Shown in pieces: positions 1 through 9,700 of a DNA stretch of 64,000 nt (the first letter of the stretch is position 1; each line of letters begins with the position of its first letter). Location of the stretch: NCBI GenBank assembly GCA_019637225.1, contig JAHBWC010000010.1:1-64000 (forward strand), written 5' to 3'. A model generated the notes under the pieces. It was not told the origin of the DNA. It did not search any database and was given only the letters and a program-made list of their open reading frames with translations. A program made the translations under genes and the position numbers. This stretch comes from Labilithrix sp. (GTDB lineage: Bacteria; Myxococcota_A; Polyangia; Polyangiales; Polyangiaceae).

Positions 1-547
1 CTCCAAGCGCGAAGATCGCGAGGGCGCCGGCGCCGGCGGCGACCATAGGCGCCCCCGAGGACGCCGCGTCGCCGGTGACGGCGCCGAAGAGCGCGAGCCC
101 GTCGAACAGCGCGGCGGCTCCCCACGCGAGCGCGATGACGGCCACGCCGGCGCGTTGAATCGCGCGGGGGCTGAACCCCGGCGCCGCGGCGGCTTCGCTC
201 GCCTTCGGGGCGAGCCCGACGTCGCCTTCGATGCGGCCGATCGCGCGGATCGCCGCGAGCATCGCGAACAGCGCCGCGAGCTCGCGGGCGAAGGCGGCCC
301 ACGCGGGGCGCGTCGAGAGCGCCGCGGTCGCGACGGCGACCGAGAGGCCCGTCGCGGTCCACAGGCGCAGGCGGGCGGCGACGGGCTCGGTGCCCTCCGC
401 GATGCGGCCGCCCGCGAGCGCGATCGCCACGGCGATCGTGACGAGCAGCCAAGCCGAGGGCCGGGCCTCGCCCGCGCGCACCGCCGCCACGCCGACGTAC
501 AGCGCGGGGAACGCGACGAGGAGCGGGAGGCGTCGTCGGGACAGCAT
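1..547 (-). CDS. Partial membrane protein (N-terminal part only)
   Basis: The minus strand is open from an ATG at 547 to the window edge, giving 182 residues that begin MLSRRRLPLLVAFPALYVGV. Several hydrophobic stretches (about residues 8-22, 33-47, 65-76, 86-100 and 130-182) suggest at least four or five membrane segments, with charged RRR on the cytoplasmic side. Codon use (GC-rich third positions) matches the neighbours. The gene is divergent from the ABC-like unit starting at 651, with about 100 bases between them. Such an N-terminus occurs in membrane sensor kinases and in transporters, and the part carrying the decisive domain lies outside the window, so no function is assigned. Confidence 0.6.
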   Translation of the reverse strand, partial: MLSRRRLPLLVAFPALYVGVAAVRAGEARPSAWLLVTIAVAIALAGGRIAEGTEPVAARLRLWTATGLSVAVATAALSTRPAWAAFARELAALFAMLAAIRAIGRIEGDVGLAPKASEAAAAPGFSPRAIQRAGVAVIALAWGAAALFDGLALFGAVTGDAASSGAPMVAAGAGALAIFALG

Positions 548-650
548 CGAGCGCGGGCGCCCGAGGCAAGCTCGAGCAGCGGACCGTATAGCACGGCGCC
601 CTGCAAGCTCTCCTTTCGGACGGGCCGAAGCTGTGGTCTTTTCGAGGCTC

Positions 651-1508
651 ATGGCAGCGTCGACGGCGAGCCCCGGCGGAACCTCAGGCGCCCCGCTGCG
701 CCCGGCGCCGCCCTCGTCGAGCGCGCGGGGGCGCGTCGGGCTCGTCGCGCTGATCGCGCTCGGCGCGTCGCTCGCGCGCCGCGGCGCCCTCGCGGTGCTG
801 TCGATGGCGATCTCCGCGCTCACCGCCGTGGCGCTCGCCGTCGTCGCGCTGGCGTTCGCGCGCCGCGGCGGGGACGCGCCGATCGACAGCGTGCCCATCC
901 TCGCCTCGAGCGCGATCGCGTGGGGCGGCGGGTTCTTGCACGCGGTCTCCGCCTCGGCGACGGCGATCCGTCGTGATCGCGCGGACGGGATCCGCCACCT
1001 CTTCGTCACGCGGACCACGTCGCTCCGCGGCTACCTCGTCGCGCGCGTCGGCGGGCTCGCGCTGGTCCTCGCGGCCGCGGTCGGCGGCGGGACGCTGCTC
1101 GTCTCGGCGGTCGCCGTCCTCGCCGCCACCCAGACCCACGCGGTGCTGCGCACGGTCCACGCGACGCTGAGCGCGGTGGCCTACGCGCTCGCCTTCGCCG
1201 CGGTGATCGCGCCGGTCGCGTTCGCGGCGCTCGGCGCCCGCACGCGCTTCTCGGGCTACCTCGTCCTCCTCCTCATCCTCGTCGGGCCGGAGCTCGCCGC
1301 CAACATGCTCTCGAGCTCGCTCCCGAGCGAGGTCACCGAGCTCTTCGCGATCCCGTCGGCGCTCGCCGCGCTTCGCTCGTCGCTCGCGCCGGGCTCGGTC
1401 GACCCGCTCCGGCTCCTCCGTGCGCTCGTCGCGCTGGCGATCTTCGCGGGGACCGCGCTCGTCTTCCTCCGCCGCGACGTGTTGGTCGCGGGTACGGAGG
1501 ACGCGTGA
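651..1508 (+). CDS. Integral membrane protein, putative ABC-2-type permease subunit
   Basis: The 285-residue protein (ATG at 651) has about six hydrophobic segments separated by short polar loops, as in ABC-2-type export permeases; no conserved motif fixes the family. After a Pro/Ser-rich N-terminus (residues 1-25) the first membrane segment begins near residue 28. The gene overlaps the next start codon (GTGA, 1505-1508), so the two are probably translationally coupled, and a second membrane protein follows the ATPase-like gene. The order permease, ATPase, permease is the main evidence for a transporter. The substrate is unknown. Confidence 0.6.
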   Translation: MAASTASPGGTSGAPLRPAPPSSSARGRVGLVALIALGASLARRGALAVLSMAISALTAVALAVVALAFARRGGDAPIDSVPILASSAIAWGGGFLHAVSASATAIRRDRADGIRHLFVTRTTSLRGYLVARVGGLALVLAAAVGGGTLLVSAVAVLAATQTHAVLRTVHATLSAVAYALAFAAVIAPVAFAALGARTRFSGYLVLLLILVGPELAANMLSSSLPSEVTELFAIPSALAALRSSLAPGSVDPLRLLRALVALAIFAGTALVFLRRDVLVAGTEDA

Positions 1509-2701
1509 TTGCGCTCGCAGGCGTCTCCGCACGCGGCGCTGCGGAGCGTGGGCGCCCGCGCCCGACGCTCACGTTCGTCAGCCTCGAGCATCGCGCCGGC
1601 GTGCTCGGCGTCATCGGGGCGCCGAAGGACGGGACGTCGCTCTTGCTCGACACGATCGACGGCGCGGCCAAGCCGACCGCCGGCCGCGTCGTCGTCCTCG
1701 ACGGGACGCCCGACGCGGCGCGCCCGCGCGTGGCGCGGGTCTCGCTCGAGGCGCCGCTGCCCGAGGCGCTCCGCGTCGACGAGGTGTGCGACCTCGCGTC
1801 GGACCTGCGCGGCGAGCCGCGGCGCGCCGCGGCGGACAAGCTCGGGGCGATCGGCGTCGCGGCGCTCGCCGGGCGTCGCGTCCGCTCGCTCGCGCTCGAG
1901 GAGCGTCGCGCCGTCTTGCTCGCGCTCGCGCTCGGATCGTCGAAGGTCGACGTGCTCTTGATCGAGGAGCCGCTCGCGCTGCTCGATCCGGTGGCCCCGC
2001 GGATGGTGGTCGACGCGCTCCGCGCGCGCGCGGCCTCGGCGTGCGTCGTCGTCACGACGGCGTCGCCGCGCGATGCGACGCGGCTCGCCGATCGCCTCGG
2101 CGTGCTCACGGCAGGGACCTACGCGCCGCTTCCGCCGGAGCTCGCGTACACGGGCGTCGGCGCCGAGGGCGTCGCGTCGATCCGGCTCGTCGTCGCGCCC
2201 GCGCACGGCAAGCGCGGAGCGGCGGCGCTCGCGGGCATCCTCGGCGGCGACGACGCGATCGCGCGGGTCGAGACGTCGGCGTACACGGCGCCGTCGGGGG
2301 CGGTCGCCGTGCTCGTCGCCGGACGCGATCTCGCGCTCGTCGCGCGCGCCGTCACGCGCGCGATCGCGACGACGCGCGTCGACGTCGAGCTCCTCGAGCC
2401 GAGCACCCTGTCGCTCGACGCGGTCCGCGCCGCGCTCGCCGCGCGGGCAGCGTCACCTCCGCCGGGCTCGCTCCCGCCGGGGCCGGCGTCGCTTCCGCCG
2501 AGCGCCGTGCCCGGGCCGATCCCGCCTCCGGGAGCGCCGGCGCCGGCCGACGCGCCTCCGGGCTCGCTCCCGCCCGGCTCGTCGGCGCCTGCGTCGCTCC
2601 CCCCCGGCTCGGTGCCGCCTGCGTCGCTCCCGCCCGGCTCAGTGCCGCCGGGTTCGCTCCCGCCCGGCTCGGTGCCGCCGGCGTCGGGAGGTGCTCGATG
2701 A
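1505..2701 (+). CDS. ABC-transporter ATPase-like protein with degenerate Walker A and Pro-rich tail
   Basis: This 398-residue protein has the outline of an ABC ATPase in residues 1-215. The P-loop position reads GAPKDGTSLLLDT: the Lys expected before Thr/Ser is absent (consensus GxxGxGKS/T). A Walker B-like LLIEEPLALLDP is present, but LALEERRA stands where the LSGGQ signature should be. From about residue 315 the tail is a run of PPGSLPPGS/PPASLPPGS repeats. The start is a GTG overlapping the previous stop (GTGA), and its own stop overlaps the next ATG (ATGA). It is probably a non-canonical or catalytically weak subunit of an exporter; a regulatory or scaffold role is also possible. Confidence 0.62.
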   Translation: MIALAGVSARGAAERGRPRPTLTFVSLEHRAGVLGVIGAPKDGTSLLLDTIDGAAKPTAGRVVVLDGTPDAARPRVARVSLEAPLPEALRVDEVCDLASDLRGEPRRAAADKLGAIGVAALAGRRVRSLALEERRAVLLALALGSSKVDVLLIEEPLALLDPVAPRMVVDALRARAASACVVVTTASPRDATRLADRLGVLTAGTYAPLPPELAYTGVGAEGVASIRLVVAPAHGKRGAAALAGILGGDDAIARVETSAYTAPSGAVAVLVAGRDLALVARAVTRAIATTRVDVELLEPSTLSLDAVRAALAARAASPPPGSLPPGPASLPPSAVPGPIPPPGAPAPADAPPGSLPPGSSAPASLPPGSVPPASLPPGSVPPGSLPPGSVPPASGGAR

Positions 2702-3375
2702 TCGCCGCGCTCGTGCGCGTACCGCTCGCGCGCCTCACGCGCGCGCCGCGCGGCTGGATGCCGATCGTGGGCTGGTCGCTCCTCGCGATCGTCATGGCCG
2801 CCTCGGCGCGCTCCGCGAGCGGCGCCGATCACGTGCTGCGCGGCACCTTCGGCTTCGTGATCGTCCCGCTCCTCGCGTACGGAATCGTCAGCGCGACCCT
2901 CGGAGGCGCCGGCCTCCGCCCGGCGATCCGCGGCCTCGTCACGCTCGGCGCGTCGCCCCCGCGCGCGGCGCTCGCGTCGATCGGTGTCGCGATGGCCGTG
3001 TCGGCCGCCGCGTGCGGGCTCCTCGCCGCGCTCGTGTGCCTCGTCGCGCACACGAGCTCGGACGCTCCGCTCCTCTGGGATCTCCCCGCCTCGTTCGGCG
3101 TCGCCTTCCTCGGTGGCGCGGCCTACGCGGCCTACTTCTGCGTCGGCTCGGCGATCGGCCGCGGCGCGATGCGCGGCGTGCTGCTCGCGATCGACTACGT
3201 CGTCGGTGCTGCGGCCGGCTTCGGCTCGCTCTTCACGCCGCGGGGGCACGTGATGAGCCTCCTCGGTGGTCCCGCCGCGTTCGAGCTCTCACGGCGCATG
3301 AGCTCCGTGTTGCTCGTCTTGTTGACGATCCTCTACGTCGGCCTCGCCGTCCGTCTCGCCCGCCGCCCCCGCTGA
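2698..3375 (+). CDS. Integral membrane protein, putative second permease of the ABC-like unit
   Basis: The ATG at 2698 overlaps the preceding stop (ATGA), giving 225 residues with about six membrane segments (roughly 22-38, 48-70, 95-120, 135-155, 160-180 and 203-220). Very little polar sequence lies outside the membrane. Size and topology fit a small ABC-2-type permease half. The tight overlap with the ATPase-like gene implies expression at matched levels and a shared complex. No substrate-specific motif is visible. Confidence 0.6.
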   Translation: MIAALVRVPLARLTRAPRGWMPIVGWSLLAIVMAASARSASGADHVLRGTFGFVIVPLLAYGIVSATLGGAGLRPAIRGLVTLGASPPRAALASIGVAMAVSAAACGLLAALVCLVAHTSSDAPLLWDLPASFGVAFLGGAAYAAYFCVGSAIGRGAMRGVLLAIDYVVGAAAGFGSLFTPRGHVMSLLGGPAAFELSRRMSSVLLVLLTILYVGLAVRLARRPR

Positions 3376-3590
3376 GCGCGCGCGCGCGAGGGCTTCCCGC
3401 GCGCGCGTCGCTTGCGAATATCCCGATGAGGATGTGACCTCACCCCGCGGGGGGATGCCCCGCTGCCGCAGCGCTCTCCTAACGTCACTCGAGCCAAGGG
3501 GACGGGAGCTCGCGGCGCGGACGGCGGCGTTGCCTTCGAAGGTGAAGGTGCGTCTGCCCGAACCGAGGGCGCGCGGGCGGAGGGAGCACG

Positions 3591-5477
3591 ATGGGGTGCG
3601 ATCGTTCGATTCGACGGGCGCTGGTTCGTTTCGCTGCCGTCTCGGTGTGCCTGCTGGCTTCGCGCGACGCGAACGCGTGGATTCTCGAAGAGCACGGGCG
3701 CATCGGCCGCGACGCGTTCGCTCGGCTGGAGAAGGATGACGCACAGTCCCTGAAGACGCTGACCGCGCTGTGGCCGACGCTTCGCGAGCGGCTGGGCGCC
3801 AACGCGTGCGAGGTCGTTTCGCGCGCCTCGGCGACCCCGAAGCTCGGGGAGACCTGCGTGGACATCCCGGCGCTCGCGGCCCTCGCGGCCGACCACTCGT
3901 GCTCTCCGCGTGAGCTCGCGGACACCGTCCGGAAGGAGCCCTGGCTCCCGGAGCTCCTCACGCAGGCGAACAAGACGATCCGCGCGATCGAGAAGGGGTT
4001 CGCGTCGCCGCCCGCGCACCTCGACGCCTGGCACGACGATCACATCCAGATGCAGAGCATCGACCGCCAGTACCTGCTCCGGGCGCAGCACAACGGCGTG
4101 CACTTCTTGCTCGGGCGATCCGACGCGTACGGCGTCGAGAGCCTCGCGATGTACCTTCGCCGCGTCTCGGGAGCGAACGCGAAGTTCAACGGCACCGCGG
4201 CGTACCTCCTCTACCACGCGCACGCGCTGGCGCTCGCGGCGGAGGGCCAGACGAAGCAGAACGAGAGCCTGAAGGCTCAGTCGGTCCTCGTCGAGTCCTT
4301 CGCGCTCCATTTCCTCGAGGACATGTTCTCGGCGGGGCACGTCGTCGGAAGCAGCGGCGTGCGCGCGATGCGCATCGGGACGCACGACTACTACTGCGAG
4401 CACGGCGTCGAGATCACGACCTGGGGCGGGACCGACTACGGCGCCCACGGCGATGCGTTCCAGCGCGCCGTCGACATCGCCATGGCGGGCGCCGCGGTCG
4501 AAGCGAGCCTCATCGAGCTCGCCAAGGTCCTCGACGGCCGAGCGCGGGGACCGCTCGGTCAAGCCGCCGCGATCGACGACTTCGACATCTGCAAGCCGGA
4601 GCGGGTGTCGGCGCACGACTGGTCCATCATTCAGGAGGTGCTCGTCGATCCTGCGACGGTGGGCGTCATGCAGCGCACGCCGCGGCCGTTCCGCGAGGAC
4701 TACGCGCCCCCTCGGTTCGAGAACGAGATCGGCGCGTTCGTTCGAGCGACGATCGGCCTTCGCGGCTTGAGCCAGCTCGCGGGCGTCGACGAGATGAGCA
4801 CTCCGTACACCCCGCGAGGGCGCGGGAGCCTGGAGCTCGGTTTCGGTGCCGGCGCGGCTCTCGCCGGTGCGGTCACCCAGGGCATGGACGCCCTGGCGTT
4901 CTTGCACGTCGGCGCGACGGCGAACTCCAAGGAATTTTCGCTCGACCCGAGCCGAGAGCCGGTGTCGGCCCCCAAGCGGTTTGGCCTGGGAGGCCGTGTC
5001 CGGATGCCGTTCCTGATCTTCCCAGGCGACATGCTCTTGTACGGGATGTTCGTGGCACCGTTCTGGCCGGAGGCGTTCCTCGACCTCGGGATTCGAGCCG
5101 CCCAGGGCGGGCGGTTCCTCTACCTGCCGGGGCGGCTCGAGAGGGTCTTCATGCTGGGGCCGTTCACCGGTCAGGTCATGGTTGGCCGAGAGGTCGCGCT
5201 GTCGCGCTCCGAGACGGACACTTGGGACGTCGGGCGCAAGATCAACGTCTATTCGTGGGAGCTCGAGGTCCCGTTCTTCGAGGTGCGGACGAAGCCCGAG
5301 TTCTCCGGGAGGCTGGGCGGCGGAGGCTTCGCCCAGCTCGGCGCCGGCGTGACCTGGAACTACGAGCGGTGGGCAGGCCCCGACGCTTCGGGGCGGACGG
5401 ACGGGCTGCTCGGTCGGAACTTCATGGTCTTCGCGCGCTTCGCCGCCGACGGCCGGCTCTACTTCGTGCGCTTCTGA
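3591..5477 (+). CDS. Secreted zinc-dependent phospholipase C / S1-P1 nuclease-like protein with extra C-terminal domain
   Basis: The 628-residue protein has a signal peptide ending DANA, then W30. In the Zn-phospholipase C/S1-P1 nuclease superfamily the mature N-terminal Trp is itself a zinc ligand. Here W30 is followed by H35, matching W1/H6 of S1 nuclease, and H240-x3-D244-x5-H250 (HFLEDMFSAGH) reproduces the spacing of H118, D122 and H128 in Bacillus cereus PLC. H148/D149/H151 and H265/H271/E274 are further candidate ligands. The core spans about 30-290; residues 400-628 are rich in alternating Gly/hydrophobic and aromatic residues, suggesting a beta-rich or barrel domain. It is exported, and the substrate (phospholipid or nucleic acid) is not determined. 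Confidence 0.7.
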   Translation: MGCDRSIRRALVRFAAVSVCLLASRDANAWILEEHGRIGRDAFARLEKDDAQSLKTLTALWPTLRERLGANACEVVSRASATPKLGETCVDIPALAALAADHSCSPRELADTVRKEPWLPELLTQANKTIRAIEKGFASPPAHLDAWHDDHIQMQSIDRQYLLRAQHNGVHFLLGRSDAYGVESLAMYLRRVSGANAKFNGTAAYLLYHAHALALAAEGQTKQNESLKAQSVLVESFALHFLEDMFSAGHVVGSSGVRAMRIGTHDYYCEHGVEITTWGGTDYGAHGDAFQRAVDIAMAGAAVEASLIELAKVLDGRARGPLGQAAAIDDFDICKPERVSAHDWSIIQEVLVDPATVGVMQRTPRPFREDYAPPRFENEIGAFVRATIGLRGLSQLAGVDEMSTPYTPRGRGSLELGFGAGAALAGAVTQGMDALAFLHVGATANSKEFSLDPSREPVSAPKRFGLGGRVRMPFLIFPGDMLLYGMFVAPFWPEAFLDLGIRAAQGGRFLYLPGRLERVFMLGPFTGQVMVGREVALSRSETDTWDVGRKINVYSWELEVPFFEVRTKPEFSGRLGGGGFAQLGAGVTWNYERWAGPDASGRTDGLLGRNFMVFARFAADGRLYFVRF

Positions 5478-5487
5478 ACGCGCGCGC

Positions 5488-5514
5488 GAGCGCCGCGGAC
5501 GGACCGCGGCGCTC
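5488..5514. terminator. Hairpin between convergent genes
   Basis: A perfect 11-bp inverted repeat (GAGCGCCGCGG, five-base loop ACGGA, CCGCGGCGCTC) lies 11 bases after the stop of the PLC-like gene and 27 bases from the stop of the convergent lipoprotein gene. There is no T-run on either side, so if it terminates transcription it does so without a classic U-tract. It is placed to serve both strands. Confidence 0.5.
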
Positions 5515-5541
5515 GGCTCTCGAACGACGGAGCGCGCGAGG

Positions 5542-6378
5542 TCAGAAGCCGGCGCAGATCGCCGGGACGTTTCGGCCGGCGAGGGCGGTCCGGATCGCGC
5601 CGAGCTCCGGCGCGGTCCCGTTCGGGCCGGCCGCGGTCACGAGCGCCGTGCACTGAGCGGCGGCGCTGTTCAGCATGCCCGCCTCGGGCGAGCTCCCGAG
5701 CCGCTTGGCCTCGGCCGCGAGCGCGGCGCAGCACTGGCGGAGGCGCGCGAGGTTGCCGCCGCCGCCGCCGCCGCCCGCGACCTTCTTGATCGAAGGATCG
5801 TTGACCGCCGCGTAGATGCGGCTCTCCTCGAAGTCGGGGCAGCCGTTCGGGAACGTGCGGCAGCCGGCGCAGGCGAGGGTGCCGCTCGCGTCGCGGCACA
5901 CCTTCTGGCCGGCGCAGCCGAAGGGCGTGAGGTCGACCGCGCTCTCGTCGGCGCGCACGCACTTGGTCCCGGACTTCCGGAAGCGCGTTGCGGTGGGCGC
6001 GATCTGCTCCGTGAGCTCGACGTTGGCGACCTCGCCGGCCTTCCGCCCGCCGACCTCCTCCACGTAGGTCACGCTGGCGGTGCCGAGCGCGGGGACGGCG
6101 GCGCACGCGGACGGCGCCTGCTGCACGAGCGGATCGGTGCAGGCTTCGTCGCGGAAGATCCCCTGGAACGTCCACGTCTGCTGCGCGGTGAGCTGGCAGC
6201 CGACGCACTGCGAGAGGTCGGCGAGCGGCGCGGCGGTCTCCGTCGGCGTGGGCGCGACCAGGCCGGCGGCGTCGGGGATTTCGACGGGCTTCTCCTTGCA
6301 CGCGGACACCGTGACGAGCGCCGCGAGCGCGGAGAGGACGAGGGCGGAGCGAACGGGGAGGGATCGGACGGGGATCAT
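5542..6378 (-). CDS. Lipoprotein of unknown function
   Basis: The start chosen is the ATG at 6378, which gives MIPVRSLPVRSALVLSALAA and a lipobox VSAC (Cys at residue 26); a longer reading frame upstream adds only low-complexity Arg/Ala sequence. The mature protein (about 250 residues) contains many cysteines (CVGCQLT, CAGCRTFPNGC and others), suggesting disulfides in the periplasm or at the cell surface. A run of seven glycines near residue 195 links the Cys-rich half to a helical C-terminal part rich in Ala. I recognise no domain. Confidence 0.75.
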   Translation of the reverse strand: MIPVRSLPVRSALVLSALAALVTVSACKEKPVEIPDAAGLVAPTPTETAAPLADLSQCVGCQLTAQQTWTFQGIFRDEACTDPLVQQAPSACAAVPALGTASVTYVEEVGGRKAGEVANVELTEQIAPTATRFRKSGTKCVRADESAVDLTPFGCAGQKVCRDASGTLACAGCRTFPNGCPDFEESRIYAAVNDPSIKKVAGGGGGGGNLARLRQCCAALAAEAKRLGSSPEAGMLNSAAAQCTALVTAAGPNGTAPELGAIRTALAGRNVPAICAGF

Positions 6379-6703
6379 CGCGGCCGCAAGGTAACCGAAA
6401 GCACCGGCGGGGTGCGGCTCTTCTGACGGACGGTCGACGCGCCTGCGACTCCGCGTCCGCGCCGTCGGTCCAGCGGCGGCCGCGCGCCCCATCGGGCGCG
6501 GGCGCTCACGCGGCGGTGCGCGCGAGACGCTCCCTTCGACGCCGCGTCCACGCGATCTCGCGCGCTTACCGGCGCGCTTGGGGACGGCTCGGCGCGTTCG
6601 GAGGGCCGCTCCTGGCGCATTCGTGGCGTCGTGCTACATGCCGCCGCCCTCGAGGCCGCTGCGTGAAGGGGACGCGGACGACCGACCGACGGGTGGAGCG
6701 CGC
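6379..6703. other. Divergent intergenic region
   Basis: These 325 bases separate two divergently transcribed lipoprotein genes and must hold both promoters. I see no convincing -35/-10 pair, repeat or RNA. A purine-rich GGGTGGAG about 10 bases before the ATG at 6704 is a plausible ribosome-binding site. Confidence 0.5.
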
Positions 6704-9700
6704 ATGGGGTTTCTTCGAACGTGGGCCAGGCCTCGTCATCTCCTCGCGGCGGGCGCGCTCGCGTCGGTCGTCGCGGCGCCCGGCTGCGCCGCGGAGCGGG
6801 ACCCGATCAGCCAGGTCCAGGTCGGGGTGCTCCCGAAGTCCTTCTTCGTCGGCGCGAACCTCGAAGACGCCTCGGACGATCCCGAGTTTTACTTCCGCAC
6901 CACCGTCGTCGACGTCTCGGCGGGCGCCGGCTCGGAGAGCCTCTTCACGAACTCCGACGCCCAGCCGACCACCCGCATCCGCTGGGAGATCACCGAGACG
7001 AAGCTGATCGGCCGTCTCGCCTACGAGCTCGTCGCCGGCACCGACGCGAAGGGAACGAACGGCGCCCCGCGCGACGACGAGCCCCGCGGCAAGGACGGCA
7101 AGGCGCCCGCGCGCCGGACGACCGACGGCCAGATCGTCGCGAGCTTCGAGATCCAGAAGCACTTCGACATTCGCCGCCGCTACAACCCCGAGACCGGCGA
7201 GGAGTCGAACGTCATCGTCGAGAACGACCAGGACCGCCCGTGGACCAAGCGCGACTACATCCGCGTCGACTGGTCGGCGAACCTCGTCACCGACGCCTAC
7301 GACCTCGACGCCGCGTCGCAGCTCGGTCTCTACGGCGGCGTGAAGTGGGATCCGATCGCTTACCACGTGAGCGATCCCGAGAGCCCCGACGCGCCGGCGA
7401 TCGACATCGCGGGCGGCTACCTCGACGTCACGAACAAGGCCTACGCAGCGCCGCAGATGGTGCGCGACGAAGAGCTCGGCGACTTCCCGGCGTGCTTCCT
7501 CGTCGGCGCGGCCCCGCGCGTCAGCTGCAACCCGAGCGAGGTGAAGATGCGCCTCGCGTTCCGCCGCGTCACGCCGACCGACTACGAGCCGCTCGACTTC
7601 GACGGTAGCCGGATGGAGATGTTCGGCTACTTCACGAACGACCGCTACGGCTACGACCGCCGCTACGGCGTCGTCGACGAGAGATGGCACCGCTTCGCGT
7701 CGCGCTGGAACCTCTTCGAGGCCTCGCACGCCGACCCCGTCGTCGCCTGCGCGACGCCGACGACGACCCCTGCCGGAAAGAGCCCGCACCGCGACGACGA
7801 CAAGGACGGCACCGAGGACGAGTGCGCGGCCGTCGGGCGAGGCTCGCGCTGCGACGAGTTCAACCAGGCGTGCACGATCCCGCTCCGCGACCGCAAGATC
7901 CGGACGATCGCCTGGCACGTGAACCGCGACTTCCCGGACGATCTGTTCGAGTCGTCGCGCGCGGTGATCAAGACCTGGAACGACACGATGCGCGTCGCCG
8001 TCGTCTCCGGCCGCCTGGCCGAGTGCCGCCGCGCCAAGGACTCGGGCTGCGAGCAGGCGATGGGCTGGCCCGCCCGGTGGTCGGACGACTTCGTGCCGCC
8101 GCTCGGCTCCGCGAGCCCGGCCGAGGTCCCCGACGTCTTCGTTCTTTGCCACAACCCCGTCGATCCGACGAAGGGCGACGATCCCGCGTGCGGCAAGGAG
8201 GGGACGAGCCCGCGCATCGGCGACCTCCGCTACAACCTCTACACCTACGTGACGTCCCCGCAGGTCGCGGCGCCGTGGGGCATCATGATGGACGCCGAGG
8301 ACCCACTGAGCGGCGAGAAGATCGCCGGCAGCGTGAACATGTACGGCGGCACGCTCGACAAGGCCGCCGGCCAGCTCGTCGACCTCGTCCACCTCCTCAA
8401 CGGCGTCACGCCGCCCGATCAGTTCATCCGCGGAAAGGACGTCTCCGACTGGGTCCAGGGCAACCGCCCCGGCGGCGCGCAGAGCCGCCCGCCGCCGATG
8501 AGCGCCGCCGAGCTCGACGGACGCCTCGGCGCGTTCGACCCGAAGGTGATGGCGCCGTTCGCGACCGGCACCTCGAAGGGGCCGAAGAAGGCGCCGGCCC
8601 AGCTCCGCCACAAGCAGCGGATGAAGGCGCTCGCCAGCGCGGGCAAGCTCGGCGCGGGCAACGGCGCGATCGCCGAGCGCCTCCAGCGGCTCCGCGGCAG
8701 CGACATCGAAGCGAAGATGATCACCCCCGAGGTCGCGCAGCTCGCCGGCGTCGACCCGAAGGCCGCGCTCACCAAGGCGACCATCGAGCGCGCCTCGCCG
8801 CTGACGCGCACCGCGCCGATGCTCCGTCACGCGCTCGAGCGCCGCGCCGCGCTCGGGCACGCGCGCCGCCACTCGTGCCGCCGCGAGGCGCCGGAGACCG
8901 ATCACCTCATCGGCCTGGCGAAGACCGCGCAGATCCTCTTCGGCAAGGTCGACGCCAAGGACCCCGCCGCCGTGCAGGAGCACAGGGCGAAGGTCTACGC
9001 CTGGGCGCGCGAGAAGTACTCCGCGAGCGTCTACTCGCACGAGTTCGGGCACTCGGTCGGGCTCCGGCACAACTTCGCCGGCACGTTCGACTCGCTCAAC
9101 TACGACGACAAGTACTGGCAGCTCCGCACGAAGGACGGCACCGTCACGCGGGCGTGCGCGGCGGGCACCACCGACGGCTCGGGCTGCATCGGCCCGCGCT
9201 ACTCCGATCCGATCACCCAGGAGGAGATCGACAAGGGCATCGGCGGCTTCGCGACGTCGAGCGTGATGGACTATCCGGGCGACCAGCAGCTCGACATGTT
9301 CGTCATCGGCAAGTACGACCGCGCGGCGGTGCGCTTCGGCTATGGCGGCGTCGTCGACGTGTGGGCCGAGCCGGGCGTCTCCGTCGACGGCTCGGGCGCG
9401 GGCAAGACGAAGGCGTACGAGCTGACCGCGATGTCGAGCTCGCCGGGCCTCTTCGGCGTGATCGCGTTCCCGCAGCCGGACAGCGACGAGTACAAGTACC
9501 TCCACTACTCGCGCTACGCCTCCGAGTTCGGGCTGATCGGCGACTGCAAGAACGACCCCGCGTCGCCCATCGGCACGAGCTGCCGCGGCGCCGAGATGGA
9601 CGTCGTCGACTACCGCGACCTCCGGGACTTCGTCCCGATCCCCGAGTACGCCGAGTTCTTGACCACGCGCCAGGCGCTCGACGACAAGGGCCGCGTCCGC

